DNA of 64,000 nt, taken from Dolomitihabitans soli (lineage in GTDB: Bacteria; Actinomycetota; Actinomycetes; Streptosporangiales; Streptosporangiaceae). The notes below the pieces were generated by a model. It made no database searches. It was not told where the DNA came from and was given only the letters and a program-made list of their open reading frames with translations. The stretch spans positions 62,001 through 126,000 of the forward strand of contig NZ_JAKNTW010000013.1 in NCBI RefSeq assembly GCF_022213955.1, in the 5' to 3' direction. Shown piece by piece: positions 1-7,799 of this stretch (position 1 is its first letter; each line of letters begins with the position of its first letter). The position numbers and the translations under genes were made by a program.

Positions 1-294
1 TCACTCTCCGCGGCTTTATCGGAAAGCTTGTTAACCATTCTAGGACCAGCACCCACGAGACGACATACTCCGGACCCCGGACGACCCGGCCGTGGCAGTC
101 GGCTGACCCCGCGTCACACCGCCCGCCCTGGCCGGTGACACGGTAGGGTCATGCCGTCACAGAGTGCGACGGCGTGACGCCGAGCGCCGAGAAGAGGCCC
201 CCGCCTCGGCGATCCGGCGGGTTGTCAGCACTCGCCACGGGAAGGTTGCAGGTGTCTCGGGATCTGTGAGACGGCTACGACCAGGCGTGAAAGA
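1..294. other. Left-edge intergenic stretch
   Basis: No convincing coding frame on either strand; the reading frames that cross it are antisense to the DUF488 gene that follows. I see no RNA gene, clear promoter or strong hairpin here. It may hold the promoter of the DUF488 gene. Confidence 0.5.
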
Positions 295-759
295 GTGCAG
301 ATCATGCTTACGATCGAACAGCATGTGCGGTTGACCGGAGTCGGGTACGAGGGCTGCGACCTCGACGAGTTCATCCGGCGCCTTCGCCACGAAGACGTGG
401 GACTGCTGGTCGACGTGCGGCTGAATCCGATCTCCCGCAAGCGGGGTTTCAGCAAGACCGCGCTGGGCGACGCGCTTGCCGATGCGGGGATCGCCTACGA
501 GCACATGCGCGAACTCGGCAATCCCAAATCGAACAGAGCCGGGTTCGGCGGCAACCAGGTCGAACTGAGGACCGCCCGCGGTATCTACGCGGGGCTGCTC
601 ACGGCTGTCGGCGCGCGTGAATGCCTGGACCGGATCTCCGAGGCCGCTCGGCGGCAGAGGGTGTCGCTCATGTGCTTCGAAGCCGACGAGCACCGCTGTC
701 ATCGCGATCTCGTTCTGGAGGCCGTCCGCGAACGCCTCAGCTCCGCGGTACGGGTTTGA
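295..759 (+). CDS. DUF488 family protein
   Basis: About 154 residues, full length for the compact DUF488 family. The N-terminal block VGYEGCDLDEFIRRL, the central VDVRLNPISRKRGFSK and the LGNP turn are typical. Near the C-terminus the hallmark MCFEADEHRCHRD is present, i.e. the CxE...CHR cluster that is the family signature and presumed active or metal site. The start is the GTG at 295 or the ATG three codons later (304). The biochemical role of DUF488 is not established to my knowledge; members are often found in accessory loci. Its 3' end overlaps the next gene on the opposite strand by 23 bp, so the two are convergent partners rather than an operon. Confidence 0.85.
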   Translation: MQIMLTIEQHVRLTGVGYEGCDLDEFIRRLRHEDVGLLVDVRLNPISRKRGFSKTALGDALADAGIAYEHMRELGNPKSNRAGFGGNQVELRTARGIYAGLLTAVGARECLDRISEAARRQRVSLMCFEADEHRCHRDLVLEAVRERLSSAVRV

Positions 760-1600
760 GCCGGCGAGGATAGAGCACGCCCAGAATGATGAAGCTCTGC
801 GGATGGGCTTGCTGGTTGCCCACGTAGAAGACGGTGTCGCGGTCCGGTGCGCACATCTGGTCCCAGAATTTTTCGCGAATGGCCTGCTTCACCCCTTCGT
901 CGTCACGGGCGCCCACGGTGCGCTGCAGGGCGGACAGCTCCCAGTCGTAGATCCCCTGACGGTGTGTATTGCAGCCGGAGGAGTGACATCGGTAGCGGTA
1001 CCACGCCTTGAAGCGAGGGGCCTGGAGCACGGCGCGTGGCGCTGAGTCGAAGAGATCGAACTGTTGGACATACCTGTCAATCTTGTTCTGCTCGGCAGGC
1101 GTCCAACCGGGGTGAGACTCGATGTCAAGCGCAAGAATTCTTGCCGGCCGGACTGCCGCCAGCGACCGAGCCGAAGGACGGTTACGGACAGCGGTGATGA
1201 GGCCGCACATGGACTCCTCGATGTAATCGTCGAGAAAGGCCATTCGTTTCGGCCAGCCGTCGAGATGCTTTACCACGACGAAGCTGTCGGCTCGTGGCCT
1301 CCAGCTCTCCGCCCGTGGATCGTTCGCGCTGGGTTTGGCTTCCAGCGCAACGACGTCGTACTTCCTGAACTGACGGTCGCTGTCCAACTCGCGAAAGTTG
1401 ATCGGGTAGAGCCTTATCCAGCCCGGTTGGTCCAAGTCGAGCCGCAGCGCGGCCACGCATACGGTCTCTCCGTAGGTCTCTGAGGGATTGGGGGCGGCCT
1501 TGACGGTGATCAACACCTTCATCCGCTGGAATCGGGTATCCGATGGCTTGGTGTGGATCGTTCCCAAATCTGGACCGAAGAGAGAAGGCTGCTCTGCCAT
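737..1600 (-). CDS. Unknown protein with Cys/His cluster, convergent with DUF488
   Basis: 287 residues, well placed ribosome site (GGAGG, 6 nt before the ATG). The first half contains a basic beta-rich stretch (KVLITVKAAPNPSETYGET, then WIRLYPINFREL) that suggests an OB-like fold; I recall proteins named dual OB domain-containing with this look but cannot confirm it. The second half carries CHSSGCNTH followed by YDWEL, a C-x4-C-x2-H arrangement that could bind zinc or sit at an active site. No signal peptide or membrane segment. It shares a 23 bp tail-to-tail overlap with the DUF488 gene. Function unknown; nucleic-acid binding is only an inference. Confidence 0.7.
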   Translation of the reverse strand: MAEQPSLFGPDLGTIHTKPSDTRFQRMKVLITVKAAPNPSETYGETVCVAALRLDLDQPGWIRLYPINFRELDSDRQFRKYDVVALEAKPSANDPRAESWRPRADSFVVVKHLDGWPKRMAFLDDYIEESMCGLITAVRNRPSARSLAAVRPARILALDIESHPGWTPAEQNKIDRYVQQFDLFDSAPRAVLQAPRFKAWYRYRCHSSGCNTHRQGIYDWELSALQRTVGARDDEGVKQAIREKFWDQMCAPDRDTVFYVGNQQAHPQSFIILGVLYPRRLKPVPRS

Positions 1601-1746
1601 GGAATCCTCCGCACTGACCGCCCCACCTATATCCAGAGATTAGCTTTACTGATTCGTCAACCGTCTTGAGCGAAGCAAGTTGACCACAACTGGACAATCA
1701 ACCTGCCATCAGGCGCCGCCGAGATCGTTGCCGGTAGCGAGATGGC

Positions 1747-2595
1747 GTGTCTGCTGTATTTCGGGTTCGGGCATTGGAAGATGTGCTGGTGGACTACGTC
1801 GGGCATTTTCGCCGCGAGGTCGCCGGGTTCGAGGACGCGGTTCGTGTCGCGGCGGCCGCCGAGATCGCCCCCCAGGTGCCGTCTTGTCCCGGTTGGGTGA
1901 TGACGGATCTGGTGCTGCATCTCGGGACCGTGCATCGGGCCGTGACCACCGTCATCGTCGAGCGGATGACCGGGCCGCCCGTGGCACCCGGGGCGTCATC
2001 GGACTTGCTGGAGATGCTCGTGAGGTGGCTGCCACCGGGGCAGGCGCCACCGGGTCAGACACCTCCGGCACTACCTCTGCCGCCTGACCTCATCGGCTGG
2101 TTCAGCGAGGGGGCGCGGCTACTGGAGCAGCAGTTCCGCGCTGTGCCGCCACAGGAACCGGTGTGGACCTGGTGGCACGACCACAGTGTCGGCTTCTGGC
2201 ACCGCGTGCAGGCGATCGAGGCCGCCGTCCACCGCTGGGACGCCGAGAACGCCATCGGCATCCCCCGCCCGGTGCCGCCCGACCTGGCCTCCGACACCGT
2301 CTCGCAGACCTTCGAAGTCATGGCCCCGGCCCGCCGGGCGAGGGTCGACGCGCCTCCGGGCCGGGGCGAACGCTACAGGTTCCAGCGCTCCGACGGGCCC
2401 GGGGCCTGGACGCTACGGTTCGGCGCCGACGGGGTCGGCACTCTCGACCCGTCCGAGCCTGCCGACGTGACGGTCACCGCGACGGCCTCCGACCTGGCCC
2501 TCTTCCTGTGGCAACGGATCCCGGCCGACCGTCTGCACGTCGAAGGCGACCCGGCCCTGTTGACCCGCTACTTCGAACTGGTCCCGCCCATGTGA
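1747..2595 (+). CDS. Maleylpyruvate isomerase (MDMPI) N-terminal domain protein
   Basis: 282 residues in the TIGR03083 / mycothiol-dependent maleylpyruvate isomerase-like family. The N-terminal DinB-like helical bundle shows the usual CPGW...DLVLHLG signature at about residues 38-55 (here VPSCPGWVMTDLVLHLG), and the HRWDAE motif sits near residue 160; these provide the metal-binding histidines in the family. The C-terminal third (from about residue 195) is the accessory domain seen in these proteins. The GTG at 1747 is taken as start, with another in-frame GTG twelve codons on. It probably acts on a small molecule or thiol conjugate in the cytoplasm, but the substrate cannot be read from sequence. 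Confidence 0.85.
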   Translation: MSAVFRVRALEDVLVDYVGHFRREVAGFEDAVRVAAAAEIAPQVPSCPGWVMTDLVLHLGTVHRAVTTVIVERMTGPPVAPGASSDLLEMLVRWLPPGQAPPGQTPPALPLPPDLIGWFSEGARLLEQQFRAVPPQEPVWTWWHDHSVGFWHRVQAIEAAVHRWDAENAIGIPRPVPPDLASDTVSQTFEVMAPARRARVDAPPGRGERYRFQRSDGPGAWTLRFGADGVGTLDPSEPADVTVTATASDLALFLWQRIPADRLHVEGDPALLTRYFELVPPM

Positions 2596-2652
2596 GCGAG
2601 GCCGTCACCGAGACGTCTCCCCGGTCGACCGCGCACGTCTCCCCGGCCGACC

Positions 2653-2876
2653 GTGCAGGTCGAAGGCGACTCCGCCCGCCGGGCCACCGCTTCGACGCTG
2701 ATCCTTTGCCGGGGACGCACCCCGCGCGGGGGCAGAGCGGAGTTCGATGCTCTCCGCGGCACCCTTCCCAACGCCACCCTCGAATCCCTGGACGGCCTGC
2801 ACCATTTCGGGGGCCGGAAAGGACGTCTGCCCCGGTCGCAGCCGAGCGGGCCCTGGCGTTCCTCCTCGAAGGCTGA
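2653..2876 (+). pseudogene. Frameshifted C-terminal remnant of an alpha/beta hydrolase
   Basis: One frame reads STLILCRGRTPRGG and then FDALRGTLPNATLESLDGLH, the typical last strand and catalytic-His region of an alpha/beta hydrolase. Just after HHF the sense moves into another frame that reads GPERTSAPVAAERALAFLLE and stops at 2876. Adding one G to the five-G run near 2810 joins both parts into one sensible C-terminus. No N-terminal half is present upstream. I read it as a decayed gene end left next to the MDMPI gene, with nothing to show it is expressed. The rest of the 2596-2914 gap holds nothing I recognise. Confidence 0.6.
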
Positions 2877-2914
2877 TTGCCCGTTCCGGGGTCGCGCCGA
2901 CCCGAGCGGAGGGC

Positions 2915-3292
2915 CTAGTAGCGTGCGCCCAGTTTGTGCCAGGAGGTGTTTGACTGCCCGTAGTTGTTGAGCACGTAGTTGTCGGCGGGAAGGCCATGGC
3001 ACAGCCATGACTGGGCCGGCGCCTTGAGATCGTAGGCTACTTCACATTTCCGCCAGGCCCCGTGCTGGAACAGAATCCAGCGGCCGTTGCCGGTGCCGTT
3101 CGCGTCGAAGTCGATCGCGATCGTCCCGCCGGGGAAGTTCGGGATCGACAGGCTGCATCCCAGGATTATCGGCGCCTTGCAGGTTTTCCGCGGATTGGCG
3201 AGTGCTCCGCTGCCGTCTGCCATCGCTGCCGAATTCATCGCCAGCAAGCCGACAGCCATTCCCAGAACAGCAAAGGTCCGATGTAGGGACAT
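2915..3292 (-). CDS. Small secreted protein, four cysteines
   Basis: About 125 residues. The start is the ATG at 3292, directly preceded by GGAGGGAAA; a longer in-frame start seven codons upstream lacks a ribosome site. A clear Sec signal peptide (basic MSLHR, hydrophobic core, cleavage after SAAMA) covers about residues 1-26. The mature part is about 100 residues with four cysteines, likely two disulfides, and is rich in Trp, Gly and Asn. It neighbours another four-cysteine secreted protein of similar size on the same strand, and the two may be distant paralogues. Function unknown. Confidence 0.75.
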   Translation of the reverse strand: MSLHRTFAVLGMAVGLLAMNSAAMADGSGALANPRKTCKAPIILGCSLSIPNFPGGTIAIDFDANGTGNGRWILFQHGAWRKCEVAYDLKAPAQSWLCHGLPADNYVLNNYGQSNTSWHKLGARY

Positions 3293-3343
3293 TTTCCCTC
3301 CAGTTCCGGCCACGTCAATGGCCGTTGGTCAGAGACGAGTTGT

Positions 3344-3682
3344 TCACCCGGCCGAGCACAGCCTGCCGGTGTACTTCGCGTACCAGACCGCGGGGTATCT
3401 CCCGAGCTTGGTCACGCCGGGTTTTACGCACATGTCGTAGTTGCCGTCGTCCCCGCCCCAGCCGAGCTCGACGTTGATGATGATGTCGGTCCGAGGTGGC
3501 GCGTCGCAGTGCCCGTAAAGGGCGTTGAGGCTGCCGTCCACATGGAAGCCGCATTTGAACTGCGCGGCGGGCCCCGGCTCGGCGGTTGCCGTGGCCGACG
3601 CGGGTAGTGCGGCCAATGCCACGGCAGCGGCTGAAAGGGCTGCGACCGCCGATCTCGCGGCGACGGATGTTCCGATTCGCAT
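3344..3682 (-). CDS. Secreted DUF6355-like protein
   Basis: 112 residues from the ATG at 3682, which has an excellent AGGAGG site; longer in-frame starts are not supported. A Sec signal peptide occupies about residues 1-33 (core AALSAAAVALAALPASATA). The mature domain shows FKCGF, YGHC, YDMCVKPGVTKLG and a C-terminal Tyr-rich LCSAG: four cysteines and the CVxPGxTxLG block that I associate with DUF6355, a small exported actinobacterial family linked by name to natural-product loci. The assignment is by memory of the motif, so moderate. It is divergent from the large NTPase-WD40 gene (238 bp between starts) and 51 bp upstream of the other four-cysteine protein. Confidence 0.7.
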   Translation of the reverse strand: MRIGTSVAARSAVAALSAAAVALAALPASATATAEPGPAAQFKCGFHVDGSLNALYGHCDAPPRTDIIINVELGWGGDDGNYDMCVKPGVTKLGRYPAVWYAKYTGRLCSAG

Positions 3683-3920
3683 GATTCCTCCTGATGGAAG
3701 GAGAGGACGACCTCGGCCGAATGGCAGTCGATCCGACGGCGGCGCCGGACCTGCTTCATCCCGGCTCGCAGTCTCCGGTAATCGCACACCGGTCCCTCTC
3801 GGTGGAGCGGTCGGCGTCTGTCTATCGCATGCGCGCTTGTTCGCTGTCGGGGTGCGGCGGTGAACAAACAGATGACGAACAAGCATTCCCGATACAAAAT
3901 GACTTGACCGGCCTACGGGG

Positions 3921-6900
3921 GTGGGGACGTTGTCACGTAGGGAACTGCCGCTGCCTCCCAGCGACGACCCGTTGACCAGATTCGCCGCGGACCTGCGCAA
4001 GCTGCGGCGGCGCGCGGGCGGCCCGACATATCGGGAGATGGCGAAACGCGCGCACTACGCGCTGGCGACCCTGTCCGGGGCTGCGAGCGGGCAGAAGTTG
4101 CCGAGCCTCGCGGTGACCCTGGCGTACGTGAAGGTGTGCGGCGGCGACACCGCGGGGTGGGAGAAGCGCTGGCACGCCGTCGCGGCCGAGCTGGCCGCCG
4201 ACGACGACCCCGAGCCGGAGCCACGGGCGCCGTATGTCGGCCTGCCGGCGTTCCAGCGAGAGGACGCCGATCTGTTCTTCGGCCGGGAACGGCTCGTCGG
4301 CGAGTTGCTCGAACGGCTGAGGACCGACCGGCTCGTCGCCGTCTTCGGCGCGTCGGGTGCGGGCAAGTCGTCACTGCTGCGCGCCGGCCTGCTCGCCCGC
4401 TGGCCGCACCGGTCGGTGATTCTCACACCCGGCGCGCACCCGCTGGAGGAGTGCGGCGTTCAGCTCGCCCGCCTGACCGGCACGCCACCGGGGCGCGTCC
4501 GCGCCGAGCTGGCCGCCGACCCGCGCGCCCTGCACCTGTTCGCGCGCCAGGTGACCGTGGACTCGCCGGGCGACCTGCTGGTCGTGGTGGACCAGTTCGA
4601 GGAGGTCTTCACGCTGTGCCGCGACGACGCCGCGCGCACCCGGTTCATCGAGGCCCTGGTCACCGCGGCGCGGGAGCCGAACTCCCGGTGCCAGGTGGTG
4701 CTGGGCGTCCGCTCGGACTTCCACGCCCACTGCACCAGCCATCTGACGCTGCGCGACGAGCTGACCGACCGGCTCGTCGTCGGCCCGATGACCACCGACG
4801 AGCTGCGACGCGCCATCAGCGCACCCGCCTCACACGCCGGCTGCGCGGTCGAGCAGGCGCTGCTGGCCGACCTCGTGGCCCACGCGAACGGCCGGGTCGG
4901 CGTACTGCCGCTGCTGTCGCACGCGCTGCTGGAGACGTGGCGGCGAAGACGTGGCAACACCCTCACGTTGACCGGCTTCCAGGCGGCGGGCGGGATCGAC
5001 GGCGCGCTCGCCCACACCGCCGAACGCGTCCACACCACCCTCGATCCGGCGCAGCAGCGGCTGGCCAGGGACCTGTTCCAACGGCTCACCGCGCTCGGCG
5101 AGGGCACCGAGGACACCAAGCGCCGCATCTCCAACGCCGAGTTGGACACCACCGACCCCGACACCGAGGTCGTGCTCGAACGCCTCGCCGCTGAGCGGCT
5201 GCTCACCGTGGATGGCGACACCGTCGAACTCACCCACGAGGCGCTGATCCGCTCCTGGCCGCGCCTGAACGGGTGGCTGACCGAGGACCGCGACGCGCTG
5301 CGCACCCACCGCCGGCTCACCGAGGCCGCGCAGTCGTGGCAGGAGCTGGAACGGGACGACAGCGCCCTCTACCGCGGCGTACGGCTGGCGATGGCACGCG
5401 AGGTGACCGGCAGGCTGAGCGCGCTGGAACGGGAGTTCGTGGCCGCGGGTGAGGCCGCCGAAGCCGCGGAGGAGGCCGCCGCCAGGCGCGGCACCCGGCG
5501 GCTGCGCCGACTGGTCGTGCTGCTGAGCGTGCTGCTGGTCCTGGCGGTCACCGCGAGCGCCCTCGCGGTGACCGCCCAGCGCCAGGCGATCCGGGAGCGC
5601 AACTCCGCCACCGCGCAGCGCGTCGCGGACCGGGCGGACGCGTTGCGCGTCACCGACTCCGCGCTCGCCGCGCAGCTCAGCCTGGCCGCGTACCGGCTGT
5701 CCGCCAACGAGGTGACCCGCAGCAGTCTGCTCAGCGCGTACGGCACGCCGCATGCCACGCGCCTGACCGGCCACGGCGACGAGGTGGTCGCCACGGCGCT
5801 CAGCGGGGACGGACGGCTGGTCGCCACCGCGAGCGCGGACGGCACGATCAAGCTGACGGACGCCGCCGACCCGCACCACACGCGGGAGCTGGCGACGGTG
5901 ACCGCGAACGCGCGCTCGGCGGCGTTGAGCCCGGACGGCCGCACGCTGGCGGTCGGTGAGAACGGGGCGGTGCTGCGGTGGGACGTGGCCGACCCCGCCC
6001 ACCCCGCCCGGCTGCCGAACCTCACCGGGCACACGGGCGCGGTCGACGCGGTCGCCTTCAGCCGGGACGGCCGCACGCTGGCCAGCGGGGGCGCGGACCG
6101 CACGGTCCGGCTCTGGGACCTCGGCGGCGGTGGGTCGACCACGCTCACCGGACACACCGGCGGTGTGAAGTCGGTGGCGTTCAGCGCGGACGGGCGCACC
6201 CTGGCGTCCGCGAGCGCCGACCGCACCGCCAGATTATGGGACCGCACGAGCCGGACCCCGATGGTCCTGAAGGGGCACACCGGCGCGGTGAACGCGGTGG
6301 TGTTCGGCGGGCCGGTGCTCGCCACCGCGGGCGAGGACCGTACTGTGCGGCTCTGGGATCTGGCGGGCAGGCCGTTGTCGGTGGCCGAGGGCCACACCGA
6401 CGCCGTGCGCGCGCTGACGTTCATGGGCGATGCGCTCGTCTCGGGCAGCGCCGACGCGTCGGTGCGCGTGTGGGACGTCGGCGACCCGCACGACCTCCGC
6501 GAACTGGCCGCGCTCGCCGGGCACACGGGCGCGATCACCTCCGCCGCGTTCGCCGGGCGCACTCTGGCCACGGCCGGCTCGGACCACACGACGCGGCTGT
6601 GGGACCTGCCGGGCGACACGCTCACCGGCCATCGCAGCTCCATCTACGGGGTGGCGTTCAGCCCGGACGGCCGTTCGCTGGCGACGTCCGGCTACGACCG
6701 GGTCATCCGGCTGTGGAAGGTGAAGGATCGCACCTCAGAAGTCCTGAGCGGGCACACCGGCCCGGTCAACGCCGTCGCCTTCAGCGCCGACGGCGCCACG
6801 CTGGCCAGTGCGAGCGCGGACGGTACGGCGCGGCTGTGGAACCTCCGGGACCGCACCTCGGCCATCCTCGCCGAGCACGGTGACGCGGTGGAGTCCGTGG

Positions 6901-7583
6901 CATTCAGCGGCGGCACCCTGGCCACCGCGAGCTCCGACAGGACCGCCGCGCTGTGGGACGTGGCGACCCGCACCAGGCTGGCCACGCTGAGCGGGCACAC
7001 CGGGCCGATCAACGACGTGGTGATGACCGGCCGCGTCGTCGCCACGGCGAGCGCCGACCACACCGTGCGGCTGTGGGACGTCGGCGGTCGGCCGCTCGGG
7101 GTCGCCGAGGGCCACACCGACGCGGTGAAGACGGTGGCGTTCAGCCCCGGCGGCCGCCTGCTGGCCAGCGCGGGTTCCGACCGCACCGTCGTGCTGTGGG
7201 ACGTCTCCGACCCCGGCGAGCCGACCCGCGTCGCGGTGTTCAACGGCTACACGGACGCGGTGAAGGCGGTGGCGTTCAGCCCGGACGGGCGCACCCTGGC
7301 CACCGCGAGCGCGGACAAGACCGCCGTGCTGTGGGACGTGGCGAGCCGGAACAGGCTGGCGACGTTGAGCGGCCACGGCAAGCCGGTCGACGCCGTCGCC
7401 TACGCCCCGGACGGTCACACGATAGCCACGGCGGGCGAGGACTGGGTGGCCAAGCTGTGGGAGACCGACCCGGAGCGGATGGCCGCCCGGATCTGCCGGA
7501 TCGCCGGCCCGCCGATCACCGAGGACGAGTGGACCCGGCACTTTCCCGGGATGCCCGCCGAATCGGTGTGCCCTGGGGGTTGA
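3921..7583 (+). CDS. HTH - nSTAND1 NTPase - TM - 14-blade WD40 protein
   Basis: 1220 residues. In order: a small helix-turn-helix-like domain (about 14-85); a conflict-system STAND NTPase (about 104-480) opened by YVGLPAFQREDADLFFGR, Walker A GASGAGKS at 143-150, Walker B LLVVVDQFEE at 219-228; a single hydrophobic segment at about 528-553; then fourteen WD40 repeats from about 612 to 1190, enough for two seven-bladed propellers. The last 35 residues are a Cys-containing tail common in this architecture. Such actinobacterial proteins are thought to be ligand-sensing switches in signalling or defence. Start is the GTG at 3921 (TTG at 3930 possible). It is monocistronic, divergent from the small secreted proteins and convergent with the TagF-like gene. 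Confidence 0.92.
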   Translation: MGTLSRRELPLPPSDDPLTRFAADLRKLRRRAGGPTYREMAKRAHYALATLSGAASGQKLPSLAVTLAYVKVCGGDTAGWEKRWHAVAAELAADDDPEPEPRAPYVGLPAFQREDADLFFGRERLVGELLERLRTDRLVAVFGASGAGKSSLLRAGLLARWPHRSVILTPGAHPLEECGVQLARLTGTPPGRVRAELAADPRALHLFARQVTVDSPGDLLVVVDQFEEVFTLCRDDAARTRFIEALVTAAREPNSRCQVVLGVRSDFHAHCTSHLTLRDELTDRLVVGPMTTDELRRAISAPASHAGCAVEQALLADLVAHANGRVGVLPLLSHALLETWRRRRGNTLTLTGFQAAGGIDGALAHTAERVHTTLDPAQQRLARDLFQRLTALGEGTEDTKRRISNAELDTTDPDTEVVLERLAAERLLTVDGDTVELTHEALIRSWPRLNGWLTEDRDALRTHRRLTEAAQSWQELERDDSALYRGVRLAMAREVTGRLSALEREFVAAGEAAEAAEEAAARRGTRRLRRLVVLLSVLLVLAVTASALAVTAQRQAIRERNSATAQRVADRADALRVTDSALAAQLSLAAYRLSANEVTRSSLLSAYGTPHATRLTGHGDEVVATALSGDGRLVATASADGTIKLTDAADPHHTRELATVTANARSAALSPDGRTLAVGENGAVLRWDVADPAHPARLPNLTGHTGAVDAVAFSRDGRTLASGGADRTVRLWDLGGGGSTTLTGHTGGVKSVAFSADGRTLASASADRTARLWDRTSRTPMVLKGHTGAVNAVVFGGPVLATAGEDRTVRLWDLAGRPLSVAEGHTDAVRALTFMGDALVSGSADASVRVWDVGDPHDLRELAALAGHTGAITSAAFAGRTLATAGSDHTTRLWDLPGDTLTGHRSSIYGVAFSPDGRSLATSGYDRVIRLWKVKDRTSEVLSGHTGPVNAVAFSADGATLASASADGTARLWNLRDRTSAILAEHGDAVESVAFSGGTLATASSDRTAALWDVATRTRLATLSGHTGPINDVVMTGRVVATASADHTVRLWDVGGRPLGVAEGHTDAVKTVAFSPGGRLLASAGSDRTVVLWDVSDPGEPTRVAVFNGYTDAVKAVAFSPDGRTLATASADKTAVLWDVASRNRLATLSGHGKPVDAVAYAPDGHTIATAGEDWVAKLWETDPERMAARICRIAGPPITEDEWTRHFPGMPAESVCPGG

Positions 7584-7706
7584 GCGGCGTCTCGGCGGTG
7601 CCTCGTCCATGGCCGCTGGGCCGCCCGATCTCGGTGCCCGGGCCCGTCGTCACCTGGACGATCGGTGAGCGAAGGGCATGGTTCAGTGGCGAAGCGGTGC
7701 GGCGGT

Positions 7707-7730
7707 GCGCCCCGCGCGCCGGCGGGGCGC
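7707..7730. terminator. Possible hairpin between convergent genes
   Basis: GCGCCCCGC and GCGGGGCGC form a perfect 9 bp stem around a 6-base loop, in the 216 bp gap between the ends of the NTPase-WD40 and TagF-like genes. There is no T-run on either side, so its role as terminator is only likely. Confidence 0.4.
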
Positions 7731-7799
7731 CGGTCGGCGGACACCGGCCGCGTACGGCGGGCGGCGCCGGCTGGGCCCGCCGTACGAGATCTGTGCGGG

